From positions 124,001 through 188,000 of the forward strand of contig JBGATH010000001.1 of assembly GCA_044229235.1 (NCBI GenBank): a stretch of DNA of 64,000 nucleotides, given 5' to 3'. This DNA is from UKL13-2 sp044229235. GTDB lineage: Bacteria > Pseudomonadota > Gammaproteobacteria > Burkholderiales > Usitatibacteraceae. The position numbers and the translations under genes were made by a program. The notes under the pieces are model-generated. The model had not been told where the DNA came from, made no database searches, and was given only the letters and a program-made list of their open reading frames with translations. This document shows positions 7,648-15,674 of this stretch, piece after piece (positions within the stretch are counted from its first letter, which is position 1; each line of letters begins with the position of its first letter).

Positions 7648-9507
7648 CTACTTGGCCGGTGCCGGCAGGGCCTTTCCACGGGCAATGCCGGGCTTCAATG
7701 TGCGCCAGTCGCGCGTGACGTGGCAGCGCTCGCAGGTGGAGCCGAAACCGCCGGAATGTATATCCTCGCCCGAGTGACAGCCGAAGCAACTGCTGGCGGG
7801 CAGAGGCATGGCCGCCCCCAATTCGCTGGGTGACTTTCGGTGGCAGGCTGTGCAGTTCACCTTGGTATGCGCGCCGTCTAGCGGATAGCTGGTCTGGCGC
7901 GCATGGTCGAAATCCCACGACTTCCAGGTTCGGGTGCTGTGGCAGATTTCGCATTTGCCGCCGAGCGTACGTTTGTGCACATCGTCGCCGTCATGGCACT
8001 TCGCGCAGATCGTCGGCGCATCCTTGAACGCGGCTGATTTATGGCATGCCTTGCATTGGGTGCGCGCGTGCGCCCCGCTCAGCTTGAACCGCGACTTGTT
8101 ATGGTCGTATTTGGCTCCCGTCCATTTGCGCTCGTCATGGCACGACTCGCACTTCGCCCCGAGTTGCCCCTTGTGCGCATCATCATTGCGGTGACAGGAG
8201 AAGCAGTCGCCCGTCAGGGCAGCGCCTCCTTCTTTTACATACAGGACACCGCTGTGACAGGAAGTGCACTTGATGTTCGCATGCGCCTCGCGCAAGACAA
8301 ATCTGGTCGACTTGGCATGATCAAAGGTTGAAGGCTTCCAGCCTTTGTCGCCATGGCAGGACTCGCATGCCTTTCCGTACTGACCCTTGTGGCTGTCGTC
8401 CTTGCGGTGACAAGACAGGCAATCCAGTGGCAACTTTTCCTTCAGGCCGTTTTTGTGACACGCTCCGCAGACTGCGGCCTTGTGCTTGTTAAAGAGCGGA
8501 AACTTGGTGTCGCGGTTATGTTCGAAGCTGGTGTTGGTCCAGCCGGTTTCCTTGTGGCAACTCTCGCATTTGTCGCCGAGCGTGCCCTTGTGTGAATCGT
8601 CCTGTCTGTGGCAGGACACACACTTGGTCGGCAGCTTTTCGGCATAAAGCGGTTTGGTATGGCAGGTGTCGCACTTGGCGGTGGCGTGTTTGCCGAGCAG
8701 CGGGTATTTCGTTTGCCTGGCGTGATTGAATTGCGACTTCCAGTTGTCGGCGTTGTGGCAGGTCTCGCACTTGTCCCCGTAACGGCCCTTGTGGGCATCA
8801 TCCTTGCGGTGACAGGCGTTGCAGGCGCGCGGCGTGTCCTTGTATTTCTCGTTGGGGTGGCATGTTTCACACTTGGCCTCCGCATGCTTGCCGTTCAGGG
8901 AGAAGCGCGTCTTGTCGTGGTCGAAGTGGGCCTCCTTCCAGGTCTTGTCGTTGTGGCAGCTCTCGCACTTTTCGCCGAGCGAACCTTTGTGTTTGTCATC
9001 CTTGCGGTGGCAGGAAATGCATGTCGATGGCGCCTCGCGGAATCTGGCGCCTTCCTTGTGGCAGGACTTGCACTCGATCAGCGTGTGAGCGTTGCGCAGG
9101 GCGAAATCGGTGTGGGCGTGATTGAAGGCTTTTTCATCGACAAGCGCGATCCGGGCGTCACGGCCCTTGTGGTCGGTGTGACAGGTCTTGCAATCCTTGT
9201 CGAGGATCCCTGTTGAGAGACTGTGAAAGCCGCGCTTTGCAGCGATATCGTCGGCAATCGGCTTGTGGCAGTCCAGGCAGAGCCGGTTCTGCTCAGCCTT
9301 CTTGAAGGGCGTGTGGCACTTCTTGCACTCCATTTCAATTTTGGAATGCCCTTCGATCAGTTTTCCGGGCATGACCAGCGATTCGAACGCCTGGCCGCCG
9401 ACCTGGACGCTGAAAGCCAGGCAGGCAAGTCCTGGCACGAGTATTCGAAGCCAACGGGCAAACCGCGGCGCCCGCAATGTCATCAGCAGGAGGCCAAGTG
9501 GGGTCAT
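7648..9507 (-). CDS. 24-haem c-type cytochrome, probably periplasmic
   Basis: 619 residues with an N-terminal hydrophobic export segment (about 16-38) and 24 CXXCH motifs. The motifs recur in sets of three, roughly CxSCHRKDDxHKGxxGxKCESCH..W....F.H....F.L.GKHA..KC..CH, with conserved histidines between the sites. This resembles long periplasmic electron-carrying cytochromes that link an inner-membrane donor to an outer-membrane conduit. Its start (TGACATG) nearly overlaps the stop of the upstream membrane cytochrome, so the two are translationally coupled. I infer that it shuttles electrons between that protein and the porin-associated cytochrome. Direction of flow cannot be read from sequence. 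An in-frame ATG at 9483 is an alternative start. Confidence 0.9.
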   Translation of the reverse strand: MTPLGLLLMTLRAPRFARWLRILVPGLACLAFSVQVGGQAFESLVMPGKLIEGHSKIEMECKKCHTPFKKAEQNRLCLDCHKPIADDIAAKRGFHSLSTGILDKDCKTCHTDHKGRDARIALVDEKAFNHAHTDFALRNAHTLIECKSCHKEGARFREAPSTCISCHRKDDKHKGSLGEKCESCHNDKTWKEAHFDHDKTRFSLNGKHAEAKCETCHPNEKYKDTPRACNACHRKDDAHKGRYGDKCETCHNADNWKSQFNHARQTKYPLLGKHATAKCDTCHTKPLYAEKLPTKCVSCHRQDDSHKGTLGDKCESCHKETGWTNTSFEHNRDTKFPLFNKHKAAVCGACHKNGLKEKLPLDCLSCHRKDDSHKGQYGKACESCHGDKGWKPSTFDHAKSTRFVLREAHANIKCTSCHSGVLYVKEGGAALTGDCFSCHRNDDAHKGQLGAKCESCHDERKWTGAKYDHNKSRFKLSGAHARTQCKACHKSAAFKDAPTICAKCHDGDDVHKRTLGGKCEICHSTRTWKSWDFDHARQTSYPLDGAHTKVNCTACHRKSPSELGAAMPLPASSCFGCHSGEDIHSGGFGSTCERCHVTRDWRTLKPGIARGKALPAPAK

Positions 9508-9508
9508 G

Positions 9509-10363
9509 TCAGTACATGTGCACCGCGAGCACGTGGTATGCAGCGCTGGCTATCAGCAAATAGACGAACGGCAGGTGCAGGATGTGCCACCAGGAGAACA
9601 TGCGTTTGTAGGCTTCGAATTGCGCGTGCCGCTTGACGGTAAACGTGTAACTCGCCACCAGCGCATCAAACTGCTGCGCCCGCTTCAGCCGCTTGCGCGC
9701 ATCCCAGTTGCGTGCCTGGGCACGGCGTTTGAGCTGTACCGACAGCAGCACGTGGCACTGGTGCCGCACCTGCCATTCCTTGAGCGGCAGGTAGAAGAAT
9801 TTCAGGATGCCCGCCATGCTGTTTGGCGCACGCCTGCCGGCCCAGACGCGGAAGTCTGTAAGCCCGGCGATGACCTCGGGCGCCCAGTGCATGTCGCGCT
9901 CGAAGTTGAGTGCCTCGACCCTTTCGCTGCTTTCCAGCTCGTCGAGCGTCAGCTCCTGGCCCGAAAGTCCGGCATGGATGCGTACGTAGATGAAGCGGCC
10001 GACGATGCCGCTGCCCGCGACCAGCAGCATGGACATCATGGCGACGAACGCATTTTGCGAGTTGATGCGAAATGTGGAGTGGTAAATGACCGCAAGCGGG
10101 CCGACCAGGCCGCAAATCATGTGGAAGATGAACCAAGGCTTGGTTGAGCCTATGCGTTGGAGCGGCTTGAAGCGCTTTTTCAGCGGGTAGGTGAGCAGCA
10201 GCAGCATGAGGATTCCGCCAGCCAGACCAAGGTTGTAACCAAAATCCGAGCCTGGCTGATACCAGTCGCGGCTGCGCACGAGGATTGCGCTGCTGATGAA
10301 CAGCACGGCTGACGCAAACCACATGACGCCGTTGCCAACCGCTTTGATGGCGGGGAGTCGCAT
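9509..10363 (-). CDS. Five-helix membrane protein, putative di-haem b-type cytochrome
   Basis: The ATG at 10363 with AGGA at good spacing is preferred over a TTG at 10387, giving 284 residues. Five membrane helices are visible. Helix 3 (FHMICGLVGPLAVIYH) has two histidines 14 apart, and the last helix (HILHLPFVYLLIASAAYH) again has a pair 14 apart. This is the classic bis-histidine geometry for two stacked b haems, as in the ferric reductase and cytochrome b561 types. A cytoplasmic or periplasmic loop of about 110 charged residues separates helices 4 and 5. As first gene of the cytochrome operon it is a good candidate for the quinone-facing electron entry or exit point. It is not a NapC/CymA protein. 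The haem assignment is inferred from spacing. Confidence 0.75.
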   Translation of the reverse strand: MRLPAIKAVGNGVMWFASAVLFISSAILVRSRDWYQPGSDFGYNLGLAGGILMLLLLTYPLKKRFKPLQRIGSTKPWFIFHMICGLVGPLAVIYHSTFRINSQNAFVAMMSMLLVAGSGIVGRFIYVRIHAGLSGQELTLDELESSERVEALNFERDMHWAPEVIAGLTDFRVWAGRRAPNSMAGILKFFYLPLKEWQVRHQCHVLLSVQLKRRAQARNWDARKRLKRAQQFDALVASYTFTVKRHAQFEAYKRMFSWWHILHLPFVYLLIASAAYHVLAVHMY

Positions 10364-10387
10364 TGGGCAATCCTGGTTCCGAGGCAA

Positions 10388-10459
10388 TTAAGTGTGTAAA
10401 ATTTTGCCACAGATTGCAGGAGACCTGCACAATCCGGTCAATTTTCCTCGGAACGCGCC
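10388..10459. promoter_or_regulatory. Divergent promoter region with GTGTGTAAAA half-site
   Basis: This short gap separates the divergent cytochrome operon and the flavoprotein gene, so it must carry promoters for both. It contains GTGTGTAAAA immediately followed by TTTTGCCAC from 10392: an imperfect palindrome whose left arm is identical to the arm found at 7559. A shared regulator is plausible. No convincing -35/-10 pair could be chosen on either strand. Confidence 0.4.
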
Positions 10460-11776
10460 ATGCATGACCTCATCGCCTATGCCGTCTATCTGGTACCGCT
10501 GGTCTTGATCATCTGGTGGTACCAGAGGTCACGCTCGCGCGCGACCGCAATCAGTGTGGCCGTGCGCAATGAGGCCATTGCGTCCGGCCTGACCGAACCG
10601 CCATCGCTGCACCCGGTGATCGATGCCGCCCTGTGCTGTGGTTCGGCGGCGTGCGTAAAGGTCTGCCCCGAGGAAGCGATAGGCATCGTCAACGGCAAGG
10701 CCGAACTGATCAATCCGACTGTTTGCATTGGTCACGGCGCGTGTGAAAAGGCCTGCCCGGTATCGGCCATCAAACTGGTGTTCGGGACGGAAAAGCGCGG
10801 CATGGAAATCCCGGTGGTGAATCCGGATTTCCAGACCAATGTGCCCGGCTTGTATATCGCCGGGGAACTCGGCGGCATGGGTCTGATTCGCAAGGCTGCC
10901 GAGCAGGGTGCGAAGTCGCTCGCGTCGATCCACGCGCGCCTGAAGTCAGGCAAACCGGCGGGATGCGATTACGACGTGCTGATCGTCGGCGCAGGACCTG
11001 CCGGGATCGGTGCATCACTGGCGGCGAGCGCGGCCGGTCTGAAATACCTCACGCTCGAACAGGAAGACACGCTTGGTGGCTCGGTCTTGCACTACCCGCG
11101 AGCGAAGATCGCGATGACCGCTCCGCTCAACTTGCCCCTGGTCGGCAAGGTCAAGTTCACCGAGGTTTCCAAGGAAAAGTTGCTTGAATTCTGGAATGGC
11201 ATAGTCTCCCGGCATGACCTGAAGATTCGCTACGGCGAGCGCATGGTTGGCATGAAGGCGACCGAGAGCGGTTTTGAAGTGCGGACGGAACACAACCGAT
11301 ACGCCGCGGCGACCGTGCTTCTTGCCATCGGCCGCCGTGGCACCCCGCGAAAACTTGGCGTGGAGGGCGAGGATCTGCCCAAGGTGGTGTACCGCTTGCT
11401 AGAACCGGAACAATACCGGGGCCAGCATGTCCTCGTGGTCGGCGGCGGCGATAGTGCGGTAGAGGCTGGACTTGCGCTTGCCGAGTTGCCGGACGTCAAG
11501 GTGACGCTTTCGTACCGCGGCGACGCGTTTGGGCGCATCAAGACCAAGAATCGTGCGCGGCTGGAACAGGCGCTGGCGAAAAAGTCCCTGACCGTCGCGC
11601 TTTCTTCCCAGATCAGGCGGTTGACGAGTGAGAGCGTCGTCATCGTCTCAAACCAGCAGGAAGAAACCATCCCGAATGACGCGGCGATTGTTTGCGCAGG
11701 GGGCGAATTGCCGACAAAACTCCTGCAGGCCATTGGCGTGACCGTGGAAAGTCACCATGGCCTCGCCAAGCATTAG
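10460..11776 (+). CDS. Membrane-tethered iron-sulfur flavoprotein, thioredoxin reductase-like
   Basis: 438 residues. One N-terminal helix (about 5-21) anchors it. A di-cluster ferredoxin-like region follows, with C59-x2-S62-x2-C65-x3-C69-P and C89-x2-H92-x2-C95-x3-C99-P; the usual second cysteine is Ser in one motif and His in the other. Next is TNVPGLYIAGELGG (127-140), a segment that normally closes an FAD domain, then GAGPAG (177-182) for FAD and GGGDSAVEA (about 327-335) for NAD(P). The redox-active CxxC of thioredoxin reductase is not seen. It probably transfers electrons between NAD(P)H, flavin and iron-sulfur centres. Divergent placement and a shared motif link it to the cytochrome operon; its partner is unknown. 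Confidence 0.75.
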   Translation: MHDLIAYAVYLVPLVLIIWWYQRSRSRATAISVAVRNEAIASGLTEPPSLHPVIDAALCCGSAACVKVCPEEAIGIVNGKAELINPTVCIGHGACEKACPVSAIKLVFGTEKRGMEIPVVNPDFQTNVPGLYIAGELGGMGLIRKAAEQGAKSLASIHARLKSGKPAGCDYDVLIVGAGPAGIGASLAASAAGLKYLTLEQEDTLGGSVLHYPRAKIAMTAPLNLPLVGKVKFTEVSKEKLLEFWNGIVSRHDLKIRYGERMVGMKATESGFEVRTEHNRYAAATVLLAIGRRGTPRKLGVEGEDLPKVVYRLLEPEQYRGQHVLVVGGGDSAVEAGLALAELPDVKVTLSYRGDAFGRIKTKNRARLEQALAKKSLTVALSSQIRRLTSESVVIVSNQQEETIPNDAAIVCAGGELPTKLLQAIGVTVESHHGLAKH

Positions 11777-11779
11777 CGC

Positions 11780-12289
11780 TTAGCGGCCGGCTGCCAGGTC
11801 AAGTTTCCGCTGGTGCGGTTTATAGACTTCGCGCTTGAACCAGAGCAGCATCCTGCCGGCCTCGTGGTGACTGCTGGCCATCAGAACCTTTTCGACCCCC
11901 TCCGGAGAAAAGGCTTTTAACTGGGTATCCGGAATATCGTCGTACTCATGGGGATCGTAGACGCTCCCCAGCATGAGACTGGGTTTCTCGCCGATGACGC
12001 GTAGCAGGTCCTCGTCGACTACCCACAGCTCCTTGCCGACTTCGAACATGCGTATCTGCGTACCCGCGAATTCATAGTACCGGCCATGCCATTCGGCGTA
12101 CGGCTGCTTGCGCGCCCACTGAAACCAGTTGCCGCCCGCCTCAAGGATGGGCTTTGCCAGCAGTACGCCGGCGATCGGCGTGGCGATGACGAAGGGGATC
12201 AGCCCCATGTAGTGGAAAACCGCCCAGAGGATGGCCCCGACCAGCGCGAGCCTGATGGCAAACAGCAGGGCGATTTGCTTGGCATCCAT
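11780..12289 (-). CDS. Conserved membrane protein of unknown function
   Basis: 169 residues with two hydrophobic segments at the N-terminus (about 5-27 and 30-46), followed by a soluble part with no known motif (WHGRYYEFAGTQIRMFEVGKELWVVDEDLLRVIG, YDPHEYDDIP). The mix of aromatic and acidic residues suggests a cytoplasmic domain tethered to the inner membrane. It ends 3 bases after the convergent flavoprotein gene and is divergent from rpsB. I do not recognise a family and give no function. Confidence 0.6.
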   Translation of the reverse strand: MDAKQIALLFAIRLALVGAILWAVFHYMGLIPFVIATPIAGVLLAKPILEAGGNWFQWARKQPYAEWHGRYYEFAGTQIRMFEVGKELWVVDEDLLRVIGEKPSLMLGSVYDPHEYDDIPDTQLKAFSPEGVEKVLMASSHHEAGRMLLWFKREVYKPHQRKLDLAAGR

Positions 12290-12296
12290 GAGGTGT

Positions 12297-12326
12297 TTGA
12301 TTTTCCTCGCTTTTTCGGGCTATAAT
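12297..12326 (+). promoter_or_regulatory. Sigma70-type promoter of rpsB
   Basis: TTGATT (12297-12302) and a perfect TATAAT (12321-12326) are separated by 18 bases. Transcription would begin near 12333, giving a leader of about 125 bases before the rpsB ATG. Confidence 0.75.
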
Positions 12327-12381
12327 CGAAGGCTGTTTCACGTTGGGAAGCCGTCCGGCGGCCCGGTGAAGCAAATCCACA

Positions 12382-12430
12382 CCCTCGCACCGTTAAGGTC
12401 TCCGGTCATGTTACGGGAGTCTTGCGAGGG
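12382..12430 (+). promoter_or_regulatory. Structured 5' leader of rpsB, possible S2 autoregulatory element
   Basis: CCCTCGCA (12382-12389) pairs perfectly with TGCGAGGG (12423-12430). Inside, CTCC and GGGAG can form a second helix around a GGTCATGTTAC loop. The hairpin ends 28 bases before the start codon. In gammaproteobacteria the rpsB-tsf leader is bound by S2 to repress its own operon; a similar role here is inference from position and structure. Confidence 0.5.
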
Positions 12431-12458
12431 GAGGCTAACCTTAACTTTGGAGTATCGA

Positions 12459-13205
12459 ATGTCTGTAACCATGCGTCAAATGCTGGAAGCCGGTGTCCAT
12501 TTCGGGCATCAGACCCGCTTCTGGAACCCCAAGATGGCCCCGTTCATCTTCGGCGCCCGCAACAAAATCCACATCATCAACCTTGAGAAGTCGCTGCCGA
12601 TGTACCAGGACGCGCTCAAGTTTGTGCGCCAGCTGGCCTCGAACAAGGGCACCATCCTGTTCGTCGGCACCAAGCGCCAGGCGCGTGAAATCGTGCTGGA
12701 AGAAGCGCAGCGCGCCGGCATGCCCTACGTCGATTTTCGCTGGTTGGGCGGCATGCTCACCAACTACAAGACGGTCAAGGGTTCGATCAAGCGCCTGAAG
12801 GAGCTCGAGGCGATGGTCGAAGACGGCTCGCTCGAGAAGCTGACCAAGAAAGAAGCGCTGATGTACTCCCGCGAACTGGAAAAGCTCCAGCGTTCGATGG
12901 GCGGCATCAAGGACATGGGCGGCGTGCCTGACGCAATTTTCGTGATCGACGTCGGTTTCCACAAGATTGCCGTGACCGAAGCCAAGAAGCTGGGCATTCC
13001 CATCATTGGCGTGGTCGATACCAACAACTCGCTCGATGGCGTGGACTACGTCATTCCGGGCAACGATGACTCGACCCGTGCGATCCGCTTGTATGCCCGA
13101 GGTGTGGCCGACGCGATCCTTGAAGGCAAGAGCCAGGTAATCCAGGAAATGGTGGCTCCGGCCGGCGAAGAACTGGTCGAAGTGACGGAAGACGAAGCGA
13201 AATAA
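12459..13205 (+). CDS. rpsB: 30S ribosomal protein S2
   Basis: The 248-residue product is a standard S2, a small-subunit protein that bridges head and body and is needed for S1 binding. MRQMLEAGVHFGHQTRFWNPKM, FVGTKRQAREIV and PDAIFVIDVGFHKIAVTEAKKLGIPIIGVVDTNN are family signatures. The ATG at 12459 is chosen because GGAG precedes it by 7 bases and translation starts at the conserved MSVTMRQML; the open frame extends far upstream only by chance. A strong intrinsic terminator follows, so most transcripts may stop before tsf. It opens the usual rpsB-tsf-pyrH-frr cluster. Confidence 0.98.
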   Translation: MSVTMRQMLEAGVHFGHQTRFWNPKMAPFIFGARNKIHIINLEKSLPMYQDALKFVRQLASNKGTILFVGTKRQAREIVLEEAQRAGMPYVDFRWLGGMLTNYKTVKGSIKRLKELEAMVEDGSLEKLTKKEALMYSRELEKLQRSMGGIKDMGGVPDAIFVIDVGFHKIAVTEAKKLGIPIIGVVDTNNSLDGVDYVIPGNDDSTRAIRLYARGVADAILEGKSQVIQEMVAPAGEELVEVTEDEAK

Positions 13206-13217
13206 GCCCGAAACCGG

Positions 13218-13245
13218 AAAAAAGGGGCTCCGGCCCCTTTTTTTT
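13218..13245 (+). terminator. Intrinsic terminator after rpsB
   Basis: GGGGC-tccg-GCCCC hairpin flanked by A6 on the left and T8 on the right, directly after rpsB. The A and T tracts extend the stem and could work on both strands. It implies that tsf has its own promoter or depends on read-through. Confidence 0.9.
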
Positions 13246-13340
13246 AAGGTGCTTTTTTATTGGTGTGAACAGTTGGGCGTCAGCGCGCGTTTGCGAATTC
13301 CCGCAAGCGGCATGACCGATTAGACAAGATAGGAAATGGT

Positions 13341-14228
13341 ATGGCAGAGATTACAGCAGGCATGGTCAAGGAACTGCGCGAGAAGACCGACGCGCCGATG
13401 ATGGAATGCAAGAAAGCCCTCACTGAAGCCGCCGGCGACATGGCCAAGGCGGAAGAGATTCTTCGCGTCAAGCTTGGCAACAAGGCCAGCAAGGCCGCCA
13501 GTCGCGTCGCTGCTGAAGGCGTGGTGGCAATTCACATCGCCGCGGATGGCAAGCTGGGTGCGATCGTGGAAGTGAACTGCGAAACCGATTTTGTGGCCAA
13601 GAATGACGATTTTCTGGCGCTCGCCAACAAGCTGGCTGAGCTGGTTGCGACCCGAAACCCCGTGGACGTGGCGGCGCTGTCGGCACTCGAGATCAATGGC
13701 GTTTCGGTGGAAGAAACCCGCAAGGCGCTGATCGGCAAGATCGGCGAGAACATGTCCATTCGCCGCTTCCGGCGCGTGGAAGCTACGGGCGCACTAAACA
13801 ACTACATCCACGGCGGCGCCAAGGTCGGCGTGCTGGTGGACATTACCGGCGGTGACGTAACGCTGGCCAAGGATGTGTCGATGCATATCGCCGCCTCCAA
13901 GCCCAAGTCGCTGGATTCAAAAGGCGTGCCGGCAGAAGACATCGCCAAGGAACGCGCCGTTGCCGAGGGCAAGGCCGCTGAATCCGGCAAGCCGCCCGAA
14001 ATCGTCGCCAAGATGGTCGAAGGCTCGATCGCCAAGTACCTGAAAGAGGTTTCCCTGCTGTCGCAGCCGTTCGTCAAGGACGACAAGATGACCATTGAGG
14101 CGCTGATGAAGTCCAAGAGCGCGGTAATCAATGGCTTCACGCTCTATGTCGTTGGCGAAGGCATCGAAAAGAAGGTCACCGATTTCGCCGCAGAAGTTGC
14201 CGAAGCGGCTGCTGCTGCCGCGCGCTAG
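13341..14228 (+). CDS. tsf: Elongation factor Ts
   Basis: The 295-residue protein catalyses GDP release from EF-Tu. The N-terminal UBA-like domain is clear (ITAGMVKELREKTDAPMMECKKALTEAAGDMAKAEEILRVK), followed by the EF-Tu-binding core motif NCETDFVAKNDDF and the second subdomain with VSMHIAASKPK. The length is normal for the family. The ATG at 13341 is preceded by AGGA. It lies 95 bases after the rpsB terminator, and a strong hairpin follows before pyrH. Confidence 0.98.
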   Translation: MAEITAGMVKELREKTDAPMMECKKALTEAAGDMAKAEEILRVKLGNKASKAASRVAAEGVVAIHIAADGKLGAIVEVNCETDFVAKNDDFLALANKLAELVATRNPVDVAALSALEINGVSVEETRKALIGKIGENMSIRRFRRVEATGALNNYIHGGAKVGVLVDITGGDVTLAKDVSMHIAASKPKSLDSKGVPAEDIAKERAVAEGKAAESGKPPEIVAKMVEGSIAKYLKEVSLLSQPFVKDDKMTIEALMKSKSAVINGFTLYVVGEGIEKKVTDFAAEVAEAAAAAAR

Positions 14229-14235
14229 CCGATCA

Positions 14236-14257
14236 ACGGGGAGGCTTGCCTCCCCGT
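14236..14257 (+). repeat. Perfect 10-bp-stem hairpin between tsf and pyrH
   Basis: ACGGGGAGGC, a TT loop and GCCTCCCCGT form a very stable hairpin 7 bases after the tsf stop. No T tract follows, so it is not a canonical terminator. It may stabilise the 3' end of the tsf message or attenuate read-through into pyrH. Confidence 0.6.
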
Positions 14258-14340
14258 CGCTTGCCCCTGCGGCAAGGAATTTCTGCCTGAATGCGGACAC
14301 AATCCGCGGTCAGACTCGATGGCAATAAACAGGAGCCCTG

Positions 14341-15054
14341 ATGGCAACAAAATACCAACGAATCCTGCTCAAGCTATCCGGCGAAGCGCTGATGGGCGAC
14401 GATGCCTACGGTATCAACCGCCAGACCATCCAGCGCATTGCCGCTGAAATCAAGGAAGTGTCAGACCTCGGCGTGGCCATCGGCATCGTCATCGGCGGCG
14501 GCAACATTTTCCGCGGTGTATCCACCAGCGCGGAAGGCATGGATCGCGCGACCGCCGACTACATGGGCATGCTGGCCACCGTCATGAATTCGCTGGCCCT
14601 GCAGGATGCCCTGTCCAAGGCCGGTGTTGTGCCGCGCGTCCAGTCCGCCATCAACATTGAGCCGGTGGTGGAGCCCTACGTGCGACCCAAGGCCATGCAG
14701 TATCTGGAGGAGGGCAAGGTGGTGGTGTTTGCGGCCGGCACCGGCAATCCATTTTTCACGACCGATACGGCCGCCGCCCTGCGTGGTGCCGAGATCGGCG
14801 CGCAAGTCGTGCTCAAGGCCACCAAGGTCGATGGTGTTTACACGGCCGACCCGAAGACAGACAAGACCGCAACGCGCTATCATCAGCTCACGTTTGACGA
14901 AGCCATCGTCAAGAATCTGAAGGTGATGGACGCCACGGCGCTGGCACTGTGTCGCGACCAGAAGCTTCCGATCAATGTTTTCTCGATTTTCAAGCAGGGT
15001 GCGTTGAAGCGCATCGTCAACGGCGAGGACGAAGGCACGCTGGTTCACGCCTGA
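14341..15054 (+). CDS. pyrH: UMP kinase
   Basis: 237 residues of the amino acid kinase fold. It phosphorylates UMP to UDP, the committed step to UTP and CTP; CTP synthase lies further along at 50.6 kb. Signatures are YQRILLKLSGEALMGDD at the N-terminus, GIVIGGGNIFRG for the nucleotide site, and TGNPFFTTDTAAALRGAEIGAQVVLKATKVDGVYTADP near the acceptor site. The length matches the hexameric bacterial enzyme. It is 19 bases upstream of frr, as is usual in bacteria. Confidence 0.98.
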   Translation: MATKYQRILLKLSGEALMGDDAYGINRQTIQRIAAEIKEVSDLGVAIGIVIGGGNIFRGVSTSAEGMDRATADYMGMLATVMNSLALQDALSKAGVVPRVQSAINIEPVVEPYVRPKAMQYLEEGKVVVFAAGTGNPFFTTDTAAALRGAEIGAQVVLKATKVDGVYTADPKTDKTATRYHQLTFDEAIVKNLKVMDATALALCRDQKLPINVFSIFKQGALKRIVNGEDEGTLVHA

Positions 15055-15073
15055 GCATGACTGGAGATTCCGA

Positions 15074-15640
15074 ATGTTGAACGTCGCAGACCTGAAGAAA
15101 CAATGCGAAACGCGTATGGGGAAATCGCTGGACGCGCTGAAGCATGATCTGGCCAAGGTGCGTACCGGTCGCGCCCATGCCGGCATTCTCGACCACATCC
15201 AGGTGGACTACTACGGCTCCATGGTGCCGCTCAAGCAGGTTGCCAATGTGACGCTGTCCGACGCGCGCACCATAACCGTCCAGCCTTGGGAAAAGAAGAT
15301 CATCCACGTGATCGAGAAGACCATTCGCGAGTCCGACCTGGGATTGAATCCGTCGACCACCGGCGACATCATCCGCGTGCCGATGCCGGTCCTGACTGAA
15401 GAGCGCCGGAAAGAACTCGCGAAGATCGTCCGCACCGAGGGCGAGCATGCCAAGGTCGCCATTCGCAACATCCGCCGCGACGCCAACACCTCGCTCAAGG
15501 ATGCCCTCAAGGCCAAGGAACCGCTGCCGGAGGACGTCGAAAAGAAAGCGCAGGACGACGTGCAGAAGCTGACTGACAGGTACATTGCCGATGTCGACAA
15601 GGCCGTCGCGGAAAAAGAAAAAGATCTGATGTCGGTCTGA
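15074..15640 (+). CDS. frr: Ribosome recycling factor
   Basis: 188 residues, close to the family norm of about 185. With EF-G it splits post-termination ribosomes. The start MLNVADLKKQCETRMGKSLDALKHDLAKVRTGRAHAGILDHIQVDYYG and the segment NIRRDANTSLKDALK are diagnostic, and the long helices of the three-helix bundle are evident. GGAG precedes the ATG. It is followed 34 bases later by uppS. Confidence 0.98.
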   Translation: MLNVADLKKQCETRMGKSLDALKHDLAKVRTGRAHAGILDHIQVDYYGSMVPLKQVANVTLSDARTITVQPWEKKIIHVIEKTIRESDLGLNPSTTGDIIRVPMPVLTEERRKELAKIVRTEGEHAKVAIRNIRRDANTSLKDALKAKEPLPEDVEKKAQDDVQKLTDRYIADVDKAVAEKEKDLMSV

Positions 15641-15674
15641 TCCCGCACGCGGACCAGGGCACCATCCCAACGAT

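Noticed and set aside
14236..14257. Hairpin after tsf as an intrinsic terminator
   Set aside because: The stem is strong but no T tract follows, and the pyrH gene downstream is normally cotranscribed. It is listed as a hairpin only.
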